From NCBI GenBank assembly GCA_020226215.1, contig CM035235.1:45165511-45229510 (forward strand): a stretch of 64,000 nucleotides of DNA, read 5' to 3'. The translations under genes and the position numbers were made by a program. The notes under the pieces are model-generated. The model made no database searches, was not told the DNA's origin, and saw only the letters and a program-made list of their open reading frames with translations. The stretch comes from Sindora glabra. Lineage: Eukaryota > Streptophyta > Magnoliopsida > Fabales > Fabaceae. This document shows positions 1-10,049 of this stretch, piece after piece; the stretch's first letter is position 1, and the number at the start of each line of letters is the position of its first letter.

Positions 1-426
1 AGTAGAACATTTAGAGCAGTCACATTTTTCGTGAAAACTCCAACTACAAGGTATAGTGGGGAGCCAATATGGAATCGGTCCACCAGTTTTATGTTCAATG
101 AGAAGTTAAAGTTTTGACTAATAAATCATGTTAGTTTGTAATAAACGGAATTTCTTCTCTTGATAATAATCATGATTGACAAAGATTACTCCTGCAATGA
201 TTCTAGAATATGAACAGTGATGCAATAATGTACTACTTGTGTAATCAACTATGTGGTTTGTAATAGAACCAGAAAACACAGTTATAGTATATGGATACAT
301 GCATAGTTAGTATAGCATCAACGAATTAATGCTTAAATGAAATTATATAAAAAAGTAAAGCTAGTGATCACTAGTTCAAAACCCAATAACTATGAATTGA
401 TCCCTAGTTGTAGAGGAATTTCTCGT
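1..426. other. No gene recognised
   Basis: AT-rich sequence upstream of the first LTR. No reading frame here resembles a known protein. I also see no polypurine tract or pol terminus before 427, so the tandem LTR that follows is not obviously preceded by another copy of the same element. Confidence 0.5.
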
Positions 427-1015
427 TGAATGTGGTAAATTAGTTCAACCACAGCATTAATATTTGCAAGGCTCTAAGTTGACGAAATAGCAAGCTAAAA
501 TGTTTGAGGCAAAGATCAGCTAAAGATATGCATGCTAAAACTTACCAAGATGATGTAGTAAAAGTTGAAAAAATTGAAGCAAGCCAACAAGACAATAAAT
601 GCATGAAGACTTGGTATTTGGCATGACTGACATGTAGCTTTTGCTTTGCAATATTTTATTGCTTGGCTGAAGTATTTCTTGCCTATAAATAGCAAGGCCT
701 TCCACGATATAAGACACACCCATCACAAGAGAAAAACATTAGTAAAGCTTAGACAAGAAACTCAAGAGTAGCACAAAAGCATATAGGACCATGAGTGTGT
801 GGATAGTTTGAGAGAAAATGAAAAAAGTGTATAGTAAGAAGCTTTGTTAATCAAGTGAGTGAAAAAGAAAATAGAGTACAATATTGAGTGAAAAAAATTG
901 TGAGTGTGGTATTTGTATTAGTGAGTTATCATATAAAATTATTAAAGTGTCCGGCTCACTTGTATTCATTTCACTTTATTATCATTATACATAATGTTAC
1001 ATACACTATTTTGCA
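427..1015 (+). repeat. Copia LTR, first tandem copy
   Basis: About 589 bp, starting TGAATGTGG and ending in TTTTGCA. It aligns along its whole length with 1,018-1,609 at clear but imperfect identity. Only two bases (AT) separate the two copies. It contains CCTATAAATAGC near 682, a plausible LTR TATA box that is also present in the second copy as CCTATATATAGC. Confidence 0.75.
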
Positions 1016-1017
1016 AT

Positions 1018-1609
1018 TGAATGTGGAAAACTTGTTCAGCTACAACATTAATATTTGACAAGGCTATAAGTTGATAAACTGGCAAGCTAAAATGCTAAAG
1101 CCAAAGATCGACTAAAAATATGCAAGCATAAACTCACCAAGATAATGCAATAAAAGTTGAAAAAATTGAAGTAAGCTAACAAGGCAGTAAATGCATGAAG
1201 ACTTGTTATTTGGCATGTGAGATGTGTAACTTTTGCTTTATAATACTTTATTGATTAATTGAACTGTTCCTTTCCTATATATAGCAAGTTCTTCTATGGT
1301 ACAAGACACACTAATACAAGAGAAAAACAAAAGTAAAGCTTCAGACAAGAAGCTCAAGAGTAGTGTAATATTATATAGTATCATGAGCATGTTGAGATTT
1401 GAGAGAAAATAAAAAAGGTGTGTATTGAGAAGTTTTATTATTCAAGTGAACGAAAAAGAAAATGGACTACAATATTGAGTGAAAAAATTGTAAAAGTGTG
1501 TTATTTGTATTAGTGAGTATCATATAAAATTATTAAATTTTCCAACTCACTTGTTTTCAGTCCACTTTATCATCATTATACACAATGTTACACACTTTAT
1601 TTTCCAACA
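1018..1609 (+). repeat. Copia LTR, second tandem copy (5' LTR)
   Basis: About 592 bp, TGAATGTGG to CCAACA, followed at once by the primer-binding site. This is therefore the true 5' LTR of the internal region downstream. It has the same TATA-like region as the first copy. Confidence 0.8.
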
Positions 1610-1611
1610 TT

Positions 1612-1623
1612 TGGTATCAGAGC
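1612..1623 (+). other. Primer-binding site (initiator tRNA-Met)
   Basis: TGGTATCAGAGC, the classic plant Copia primer-binding site complementary to the 3' end of initiator tRNA-Met, two bases after the LTR end. Confidence 0.9.
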
Positions 1624-2009
1624 TCAGTTTGAACTTTTAATTTCTTTAATTTGGCTTATGTTGCCTATTTATTTCTACTATTCCATGTTGCTTGGTTATA
1701 CCACATCACTCTTTATATAATTGGCTAGTTAGACCACCTTAATCTTCATATTATTAACAAGATTAATTCCACCACCTTTCTTGTAAAATCTAATAGCTTC
1801 TACAAGTGGTATATTTCAATCTCAAGCACCTGTGCCTATGAAAAAATTATGATATCTAGTTTATCCAAATAAAAGCTCTTTAGGTTTCAATAGATGTGTA
1901 AGAGGTTGTAGAAGAAGGCTTTGGAAAGGAAAAAAAAAGATCTTAGAAGAAGAAACCAAACTAGATAAGGAGTAGAAGGAGGAGCTTCATGAAAAAAGAA
2001 AAAGAGAAA

Positions 2010-2818
2010 AAAAAAGCACTATGTACAATTTATCAAACAGTTGGAGATTACAAACTTTGAAACTATTGCACTAGCAAAGATGTCAAAAGAAGCATGAGAG
2101 TTACTTAAGAAGGCATTCAGAAGAATAGAAAAAGTGAAGGTGTTTTTTCTTCAAACTTTAAGAACAAATTTTAAAAATTTAAAATAAAAGTCCAAAGAAT
2201 TTGTTACAGATTATGTAAATAGAGTAATCTCTATTACCCACTAGATGAAGGAAAATGGTGAAAATATTGAAGATGTTCATGTGATACAAAAATCTTAGGA
2301 TCTTAAGATCTCTAATTCAACTTCATAGTTGTGATTGTTGAAGCATTCAATGATTTAAAGAACATGTCAATTGAAGAATTGAAAGGCATACTAGTTGCTT
2401 ATAAGCAGTGGCTTTTTAATCCTTTTGATGAAGCCGCTATTATGCAAGCTTTACAAAGCGAATTCAATTTAAAGGAGCAGAAGCCAACTTTCAATAAAGG
2501 AGAATTCCAAAGAAGGCATGATTCTAGCTATAAAGGAAGAGAAAATGGTAGATTACAACCATTCCATGGAGGTTAAAATCAAGGAAATGGCAATATATCA
2601 TTTAGTGGACATGGTCATAGTAGAAATTCTAGTCAAGGAAGAGGCTAAGGTGAAATTTTTTAAAGCTATTACAAATCTCAAATTCAATGCCAAATTTGCA
2701 AAAAGATTGACCATTATGCCAATGAATACTATTATACAAACAATGAATGATAAAGAGAGAATTTTGACAAAAAAGAAAAAGAAGAAAATAATGTCTCTTT
2801 GCTTGCATCTAGCCCTAC
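2010..2818 (+). pseudogene. Copia gag remnant
   Basis: Broken gag of the plus-strand Copia. Pieces are recognisable in shifting frames: a retrotrans_gag-like stretch around 2,100-2,290, the segment MSIEELKGILVAYKQWL (2,364-2,414), and a zinc knuckle CQICKKIDHYANEC (CX2CX4HX4C spacing) near 2,690-2,732. Gag forms the virus-like particle and the knuckle binds RNA. Several stops and at least one frameshift make it non-functional. No start codon can be assigned with confidence. Confidence 0.75.
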
Positions 2819-4372
2819 TACTTGGTTCCTTGACACTAGTGCATTAAATCACATGTGTGGGAAAAGAGAACTCCTTGGATAGCTCAATGAAAGATATTAT
2901 GGCAGCATCTCATTTATTGATTTGTCAAAAATTCTAGTTAGGGGCAAAGGCAAAATTATTCTTCAAATGCAAGATGGAAAAAAATGTTTCATTTTTTATA
3001 TCTATTATATGCCAAATATGAAAAATAATGTTCATAGCTTGGACCAGCTATTAAAGAAAGGCTTTGATATCCATATGAAGAATTTTTCTCTTAATCAAAA
3101 AGATAAAAATGACATGTTTATCATATCTATCAAAATGACAAAGAATAGAATGTTTCCACTAATACCATCCATAACTTAAAGAGATTATTTCAAGGCCACC
3201 ATTAGAGATAACTTAATTCTCTAGCACTTAAGATATAACCATCTAAATTTTGAAGCCTCAAAATTATTGGAAAGAAATAACATGGTAGAAGGAGTGTAGC
3301 AAATTGAAAGCCCATGCAAGATATGTGAAACATATGTAATGTACAAGAAGGTAAGGAAGACACTTAAAGGTTTAAAAAAAACAATAGAGTGTCTCGAACT
3401 AGTTCACTTAGATGTTTTGTGGGTTAATTAATCCAACTTCAAAAGGTGAAAATAGGTATATTCTTACATTCAATAATGACTATAGTAGTAAAATATGGGC
3501 TAATTTGATGAAAGAGAGGAACAAAGTTTTCTCCATATTTAAAGAATTCAAGATCTTGGTGGAGAAGCAAAGTAGTTGTTATATCAAGAAATTGAGAATT
3601 AATTGAGGAGGTTAGTACACTTTAGAAGAGTTTGTGAATTTTTCCAAGAAAAATAGAATTATTCATTAGTTCACCATGCCTCAAACACCTTAACAAAATG
3701 GTGTCTTAGAATGAAAGAATAGAACCACTCTCATTATGATGAGGAGTATGTTATGTGAAAGGATTTTAGGGAGAAGTAAAAGCTTTGCTACTTACTTTTT
3801 TAATAGATTTCCAACAAAATGTATTGGAAATGTCACACCAAAAAAGGCTTGGAGTCATCACACTCTAAGGGTAGATCATTTGAGAATTTTTAGGAGTGCC
3901 AATTATTTAAAGATTTTGGAAGAGAAAAGAATGAAGTTGGAAGACAAAAGGGAAAAATGCATCCTAATTAGTTATGGCGAAAATAGAAGTGGTTACAAGT
4001 TGTACAATCTAATTTCTAGAAAGACCATTTGTTTCAAGAAATGTAGAATTTGATGAAGAGCAAATTTGGATTTAGAGTATTAAAGATAAACAAAAGCAAA
4101 TTGTTGTTGAAGAAGAAATGAGGTAAGCATAGAGAAATGATCTAGATAAGGAAACATCGAAACTCAATGTACCACAAAATGAACCATCTAATCCACTTGT
4201 AAAGAAGACAAGAAGTATCCAAGAATTACTAGAAGCCACTCCAAGACTTAATTTTGATGGAAGTATGATGCTTTATTTATTCGTTAAATATGGCCCATTG
4301 ACTTTTGAAGAAACAAGTTAAGAAGAAAAAAGGAGGAAATCAATGAAAGAAGAAATTAACTCTATCAATAGA
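2819..4372 (+). pseudogene. Copia protease-integrase-RT start, remnant
   Basis: Pol remnant of the same element. The protease active site reads DTSALNH near 2,832, where the family has DTGAS, so the conserved glycine is lost. Next come a gag-pre-integrase-like zinc region (HLRYNH, then CKICETY around 3,230-3,335) and an integrase core starting HLDV near 3,400. The integrase C-terminal part ends near 4,053 (YLKILEEKRMKLEDK, CILISYGENRSGYK). RT begins with LTFEETS and MKEEINSIN, then breaks off. Stops and frameshifts occur throughout. Confidence 0.8.
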
Positions 4373-4460
4373 CCCCCCCAAATTGCATCAATAAGTGTTG
4401 ATGATATTTCATCTCCTCTCCCTATTTGTTTACCATCAATAAAGGTAGTAACATTCTATT

Positions 4461-4581
4461 TGTTAATTAAAAGAGAAATTTGTATTGCCATATCCTCAAT
4501 TGAGTTAGGCAGTCACTATATATATTATAATATAGGGTACATATAGCAGAATATAATAGATGTGGAACCTATTTACTAACA
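4461..4581 (-). repeat. Copia 3' LTR (121 bp)
   Basis: Starts TGTTAATTAA and ends ACTAACA on the plus strand. It differs from the partner LTR at nine positions by my alignment, all transitions. Confidence 0.92.
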
Positions 4582-4592
4582 CTCCCCCTCAA
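4582..4592 (-). other. Polypurine tract
   Basis: CTCCCCCTCAA on the plus strand, a purine run on the element's own strand, immediately inside the 3' LTR. It is the expected plus-strand primer site. Confidence 0.85.
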
Positions 4593-6040
4593 GCTGGGCT
4601 ATAAATGTCAATCATGCCTAGCTTGTTATAAATTTCATCAACCTGTTTTCCCAGAAGAGCTTTAGTAATTAAATCAGCTAATTGTTCCCCTGTCCTAATA
4701 TGTCTAAGACTAATAATTCCTTCTTGTAACTTCTGTCGAATAAAGTGACAATCAACCTCTACATGCTTAGTTCATTCATGAAAAACTAGATTTGAGGCAA
4801 TGTGAGTAGCAGCTCGATTGTCATACCACAATTGCATAATCCCATGAGTCTTGATGCCAAGTTGCTGAAGAAGATAATTAACCCATACAAGTTCAGATGT
4901 AGCATGAGCCATAGCTCGGTATTCAGATTCTGCACTGGAACGAGATACAACTGCTTGCTTCTTACTTTTCCATGACACAAGATTTCCTCCAACAAATACA
5001 CAATACCTAAAAGTTGATCTTCGATCTATAGGACATCCGGCCCAGTCTGCATCAGAAAAAGGCTCCACTCTGCAATGACCATGATTTTTATATAAGACTC
5101 CTCGACTAGGTGCTTTCTTCAAGTACTTCAAAATGTGTGTAAGAGCATCCCAGTGAGAAGTCCTTGGGAAGTTCATAAACTGACTAACCACACTTACTGG
5201 AAAAGCAATATCAGGCCTAGTTATAGTAAGATAGTTTAATTTTCCCACCAATCTCTTGTACTGTTCAGGATTTTCAAGTAATTCCCCATCTTGTGGATTA
5301 AGCTTAATATTTGTAATCATAGGGTTCTCACATGGTTTAGCTCCAATCATTCTTGTTTCATTCAAGAGATCAAGCACATATTTCCTTTGAGATAAGAAAA
5401 TCCCTGTTCACCCTCGAGCAATTTCAATACCTAAAAAATATCGAAGCGCTCCCAAGTCCTTAGTCTAGAAGTTAGCTTGAAGAAAGGCTTTCAATTGTGA
5501 GATCCTCAACTTATCACTCCCTGTGATCATAATATCATCAACATATACAGTCAGAAGAATACATCCTGAACTAGACTGCCTATAAAACACAGAGTGGTCA
5601 TGATCACATTTCTTCATTTCGAATTTTGTCACTACTTCACTGAATCTTCCAAACCAAGCTCGAGGAGATTGTTTCAACCCATATAATGATTTTTTTAAAT
5701 GTAATACGTTGCCACACTCCCCCTGAGCAATAAACCCAGGTGGTTGCTCCATGTACACTTCCTCATTCAAATCTCCATGTAAAAAGACATTTTTAACATC
5801 CAATTGGTGAAGAGACCAATCATAAGTAGTAGCAAGAGAGATGAGTAAACGAACAGAAGTAATCTTGGCCACAAGGGAAAAAGTCTCTGAATAATCAATA
5901 CCATAGGTCTGAGCATAACCTTTAGCGACTAGACGCACTTTTAAACGAGCAATAGAACCATCCGGATTCACTTTAACTGTAAATACCCATTTGCAACCAA
6001 TAGATTATTTACCATCAGGTAAAGGCACAAGATCCCATGT
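4593..6040 (-). pseudogene. Copia RT-RNase H, lightly damaged
   Basis: Reads from TWDLVPLPDGK near 6,037. RT contains CKWVFTV, ARLKVRLVAKGYAQ, DVKNVFLHGDL, LYGLKQSPRAW and the catalytic VYVDDIMITG (about 5,515-5,545). After a TAG near 5,465 it continues in the connection and RNase H region: RLVGKLNYLTITRPDIAF, SDADWAGCP, SWKSKKQAVVSRSSAESEY and the C-terminal HFIRQKL region. Only a few stops interrupt it (near 6,005, 5,465, 5,415 and 4,775). The copied domains are therefore better preserved than in the other Copia elements here. Integrase and everything upstream are missing. Confidence 0.88.
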
Positions 6041-6049
6041 CTGATACCA
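6041..6049 (-). other. Primer-binding site, truncated by deletion
   Basis: TGGTATCAG on the minus strand next to the 5' LTR. The usual continuation AGC is replaced by ACATGG of the RT frame, so the internal deletion ends inside the primer-binding site. Confidence 0.85.
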
Positions 6050-6170
6050 TGTTAATTAAGAGAGAAATTTGTATTGTCATATCCTTAACTAAATTAGGTA
6101 GTCACTATATATATTATAATACAGGGTACATATAGCAGAATATAATAAATGTGGAACCTATTTACTAACA
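6050..6170 (-). repeat. Copia 5' LTR (121 bp)
   Basis: Partner of 4,461-4,581, same length, with TGTTAATTAA and ACTAACA ends. The CTATT target copy follows at 6,171. Confidence 0.92.
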
Positions 6171-6306
6171 CTATTGACATAAAGCAGCATGTAAATGACT
6201 TGTGAAGTTGAGACGTATGTCATCACCCCTGAAGCTGAGGAATACATCATACTGTTCTCGATGAGGAAAAAAAGAAGAAGATGATGATGATGAAGATGAC
6301 TCTACC

Positions 6307-7379
6307 CCCCTTGGAATGAACTGAAAGAGCAAGTTAGTTCGGTTGTAGCTTAGATATTCAGTTTCGAGGAAGAAAAGCCTGAATTCAAACAAAATGCAAA
6401 CATAAAAAGAAGAGCCTGTTATAAGTCGAGACAAATCAGAAAGTAAAGTTAACGATTTTGCAACTACAAACAACTCACCAATCGTTGCTAAAATAAAGAA
6501 TGAAATAAAGAGTTCGCAATCAACCTAAATGAGAGGAATTGAGAGGATAATAATACCTGTCTATATTACTTGTAGCTATAGAACAACGGTTGTGGAGATA
6601 AGATCAAACTTCATCAAACTCACAATTACTACAAATCTGGACGCACTTTAGTAGCGGTCTCTTATTTTTCAGGTAGCTATGATCAGAAATATGAAAAACA
6701 CAAAAAGTTGAGGCTTTTTAGAGATGAGAACAAGACCTTCTTCCAAGTCAGTGGGAAGAAATGATAAGAAAGATGCCATCGAAAGCTCATTGTGAATCCT
6801 CAAGATCAACTGAGGAAAAACACGTAGAACCTCCAAGATTCACAGGGGCTAATATCAAATTATTTAAACATGTTCAAGGAAAGCCTACATTTATTCTACA
6901 GGCCAAGTGTTTAAAAAAAATAATCTCCTTTTAAGCTTGAACTAGTCAATAAAATTGCTTTTATTACAAGGTGTTCACTGTGGTTGGATACAATAACTTT
7001 TTTGGAAGTTCCAGTGGTTATAGTCAAGTGTAGGAGTGTACGAACTCAAGTGCATTTATCACTTCACTCACACAATGATACCATTAATGATGAACAAGTT
7101 TCTGATCACCTTCAAACAAGGCATATACTGCAGAATCTTAGTCATATAAAGAAGATGACACTTTAAAGTTTACTTTACATATATGAATATGTTTTATGTG
7201 ATTTGGATCAAAGTTCAGTGCGTATCTGCATAATTTACCTTGAAGCAAAGCTAAGTAAATAGCTATTGGAAAATGGAGTTCTTTCGTTTTGTTGTGAAGG
7301 TGCCTAAAAAGCTGCAACATGGGCTATATGATCAAGTCTTTTGGACGTTAGTGGATGCTATTTTTGAATTCTATTATTT
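6307..7379. other. Flank of the TIR fragment, no gene recognised
   Basis: This would be the promoter and leader side of the minus-strand TIR pseudogene. Short frames occur but none resembles a known protein. No conserved promoter element stands out. Confidence 0.4.
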
Positions 7380-7600
7380 ATTTATTCATCGCTAACAATT
7401 AAGTAAGTTATTAGTCATGCCTTGGAATAAGAAATTTATTTGATTTTCTGTTAGACTCTACCTCTATTTAAAAAGCTGTGCAATGAATATAATTCATCCT
7501 TTGAATACACTTCCTCTTTTTTTTTTTTTTTTTTACCTTTTGCCCTCGGTCCTTGAAACAACAAATTGGTATCACATTTCAATAATAATAATTATAATTA
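7380..7600 (+). repeat. Possible degraded Copia LTR end
   Basis: The stretch with CTCTACCTCTATTTAAAAAG, then AATTCATCC, a 17-base T run and TTGGTATCAC near 7,566 looks like the 3' half of a Copia LTR followed by a decayed tRNA-Met primer-binding site. No internal domain follows. It may be a worn solo LTR or coincidence. Confidence 0.3.
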
Positions 7601-8270
7601 ACAATTTGCGAATATCAATGTTTTGTGAAATAGTACTAAAATTTTAATGTTAATATCTCATGGAATACTCTGCAATTTGGGGAGTCCACTATATGACCAG
7701 CCAATCAGCAGAAAAGAAAAAGCATTACAAGAGTAGCCAAAATTCTGAATTGGCATCATGTCCCTGTTCAAGCCAAAAAAGGGGATTTCTACCTTCTGTG
7801 AAGACTCTGACAAGTAACTGAACTAGTATGGATTTACATTACTGATAAACAATTAGAAACCAGAGGAACAGTATTCAATCGAACTCAAAAAACAATTTTG
7901 TCATAAACAAGTTTGCAAACACTATCTAGAAATTATTTCAACCGAATCCTAGCTGTGGAGACAAATCTTGAAAAGAAGAACATATGTTTCATCAAAGAAA
8001 AAGAAGAGTGTTAGTCTTGTAATATAATCATTTGATTCTTAATTCTTAGTCTATGGAAAGAGCTAAAAATCAACAACGTAATTAGTTATTTCCAGAATCT
8101 CCATCATGTTCTTATAATTGAACTTTGATACAGGAAACAATTCAAGGGAAGTTATCACAATACTGAAGTCAAGCTCCAAGAAAACCTGTGAGGCTAGTAA
8201 GAAATTTGAAATGAAAGTTTTGTGTAGCAGATGAAGAATTTTTATAACTTGTATAATATTTTAAATTGAA
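7601..8270. other. No gene recognised
   Basis: AT-rich sequence downstream (minus sense) of the TNL fragment at 8,365-9,300. It could include that gene's old 3' flank. I see no coding signature. Confidence 0.4.
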
Positions 8271-8273
8271 ATG

Positions 8274-8319
8274 AAGCTTGTTCCAAATCCAGAAAACTCT
8301 TTGGATTTGGAACAAGCTT
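8274..8319. repeat. Perfect 18-bp inverted repeat (hairpin)
   Basis: The arm 8,274-8,291 (AAGCTTGTTCCAAATCCA) and its exact reverse complement at 8,302-8,319 flank a 10-base loop. The pairing does not extend outward. It lies just past the end of the minus-strand TNL remnant and in RNA would fold as a stable stem-loop. Confidence 0.9.
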
Positions 8320-8364
8320 TCCATGCTTGAACAGACATTTCATACTTACTTATCCGCATTCTTA

Positions 8365-9300
8365 TCATTTGAATCCACAATTGCAGACAAGCAGAGTTTT
8401 GTTTCTCTTTTTCTTCAATTTCCTCCATTTAAGTTCCAAACTCCACTCTTCATATTCTATAGAATTCTCAGATTCTAGATCTGATAGATATATTGGCCAC
8501 ATGCCACACTCTATTATACTATGGTTTGTGCCCTGGTCTGTAAGAGAGAATTTACATGAAAGCTTCGAACTGTAAGTGCTGCTGCTGCACTGAGCATCAG
8601 CTTTGCTTTCTCTAATAGCCTCCATCATGCTATTAGATGCAATTGCATCATACCAAAGAAAAACATTATTGGGAATCAATTTCAAATAATAACCATGAAA
8701 AGAATAACTTAGGTTTGATGACTTCTTGCCTGAAACATTTTCCAAGTAACATGCTTAACTGTAATCATTGCCTCTCCAATAAAAGTTTTGCGCGCATTCT
8801 CATCCAATCTTGCACAATTATAGACCAAAGCTTGTCCTGACATTTCGGGCGAGCAAGAGATGCTTTGGATTCTCTAATTTGTCTGAGCAATAATTTTGGC
8901 AGCCCACAGAATTTTGTTTGAGTGCTGTAGTTGTTAAAATTGCTAGAGTTTCCAGGGAAATGTACTCTTTTGCATTCAACCATGGTAGGAAGAGTGCAAG
9001 CTCTAGCAGGGATCGAAGCAATGGCTTACATTGAGAGTTGTCGGTTGAGAAAGAAATTTGATGCATACAGCCAGTGTCTCAAAGTTGCTTTCTCGAAGAA
9101 ACAACTCGTTTAACGTCAAAAACAGGTCGTGATTGTCAGGTAGTTTCAACAAATTCAAACAACCTTCCAGGGTAAGCCTTATGATGGACAGTGAGATATC
9201 AACTATTGAAGGCAATTTCTGAAGTTTTGGAACAAAATTATCAATCAAAATTTCCAACCCATTTGGCCCCAGTTTTCTAAGAGAATCTATAGTCTTTTAC
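8365..9300 (-). pseudogene. TNL LRR and C-terminal (C-JID) remnant
   Basis: Minus-strand 3' part of a TNL gene. Leucine-rich repeats are visible at 9,257-9,003: LQKLPSIVDISLSIIRLTL, CLNLLKLPDNHDLFLTLNEL, SNFETLAV and LNVSHC. They match the repeats of the open TNL at the right end (CSNLSKLPDNFDLYSALNEL). After frame changes a C-terminal segment holds HSIIECGMWPIYLSDLE near 8,480-8,535. This resembles the conserved (K)CG-x-x-x-(I/L)Y motif of the post-LRR domain of plant TNLs. Multiple stops and shifts make it a pseudogene. TIR and NBS are not adjacent. Confidence 0.75.
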
Positions 9301-9830
9301 AATGATCAAGTGACAAATAACAGAGGTTCTTAAATACTTTTAAAAAATCACTGTTCATGGAAATAACATACAAAGAACATTATAGGCAGAGTTTTCAAAG
9401 AAGACATTAAAAGACGTAGAATTATAGTTTCTGTTTGAAAACAGAATCATTTAAGCTTTTCTGCAAAGGGATAACCATTTATTTTCATGATAAGTAGAAA
9501 ATTTAATGATATATTTCATCACAAGATGAAAAATTTAGTCCCATATTATCGCTCATACTAACATTTGAGAGTTGCCAATGTTGTTGGAGTACTAATATCG
9601 AGGTTCAAGAAAAGCAGTTAGGTGGATAAGAAAATACAAGAAAATGAAGCTAAATTTTAACATTCTGATAAAGATAAATGTCGACTAACAGCATATTATT
9701 CCTTTGACTCCTCGATTCTATCGTTTGATGAAGTGGTTGTAGCTCATTGTAAAATTCCACTTATGCTGTGCATCTATATCCCAAGATCTCATGATTGGTC
9801 ATCCAAAATATTTGACATTCTCAATATCTT
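9301..9830. other. No gene recognised
   Basis: Spacer between two TNL C-terminal fragments. AT-rich, with no domain signature seen in either strand. Confidence 0.4.
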
Positions 9831-10049
9831 TCATTTGGGAAGCAGTTCTTTCATATCCTTTTCATTCTCGTTTTCTAGTATTTGATTTTTTCTCTCATTT
9901 CCAATTTTCTGTTCCAAATCAGAGTCGTAAATTGGCCACATCACACATTCTATTATCCCAGTTGTTGTCTTGTCTTGCTTCAGTGTATGATGTGTAACAA
10001 CCGAGAATACAAAGTCAAAGGAGAGGTTGATTTTTCTTTCTTCAAACAT
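9831..10049 (-). pseudogene. TNL C-terminal scrap
   Basis: A 72-codon minus frame containing GIIECVMWPIYDSDLEQ, clearly related to IIECGMWPIYLSDLE of the fragment at 8,480-8,535 and to NCGVLPLYASDIEKE of the pseudogene at 15,189-15,260. It is the terminal strand-rich part of a TNL post-LRR domain with no LRR attached. It is likely the leftover of a tandem duplication within the cluster (inference). Confidence 0.6.

Larger units (their letters stand above)
427..4372 (+). mobile_element. Ty1/Copia retrotransposon, 5' part only
   Basis: Plus-strand Copia element made of two tandem LTRs, a tRNA-Met type primer-binding site, and gag, protease, integrase and the first residues of reverse transcriptase. 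It stops abruptly inside RT at about 4,372, where a run of C leads into an unrelated minus-strand TIR exon. The rest of RT, RNase H and the 3' LTR are absent. The order gag-PR-IN-RT is the Copia order (seen). Every frame carries stops and shifts, so the element is dead. The 3' truncation is either a deletion or a rearrangement with the TNL fragment (inference). Confidence 0.85.
4461..6170 (-). mobile_element. Short-LTR Copia, internally deleted
   Basis: Complete insertion, 1,710 bp, minus orientation. It has 121-bp LTRs, TGTTA...TAACA ends, a 5-bp target duplication CTATT (4,456-4,460 and 6,171-6,175), and both a polypurine tract and a primer-binding site. The inside holds only RT and RNase H; gag, protease and integrase are gone. 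RT codons (TWDLVPLPDGK) start directly against the primer-binding site, so the deletion joins the two. Such an element could move only with proteins supplied by a relative. The 4.1-kb Copia at 11,064-15,183 has similar ends and may be its family. Confidence 0.93.
4381..6306 (-). pseudogene. TNL TIR exon, split by a Copia insertion
   Basis: Minus-strand TIR domain of a plant resistance gene. The upstream half (6,306-6,171) reads a serine run, then YDVFLSFRGDDIR and FTSHLHAALCQ. The downstream half (4,460-4,381) reads NVTTFIDGKQIGRGDEISS and LIDAI. The two halves join when the 1,710-bp Copia between them and one copy of its CTATT target duplication are removed. RGDDIR replaces the usual RGEDTR. 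No ATG is seen at the expected start, where GTAGAGTCA precedes the serines. The rest of the TIR and the NBS are missing beyond 4,381, where the plus-strand Copia piece abuts. TIR domains of this class are NADase signalling modules; this copy is dead. Confidence 0.85.

Noticed and set aside
8274..8319. Rho-independent-type terminator or microRNA gene
   Set aside because: A plant nuclear context rules out a bacterial terminator. The perfect stem with a 10-base loop is shorter than a normal plant pre-miRNA, so only a hairpin is claimed.
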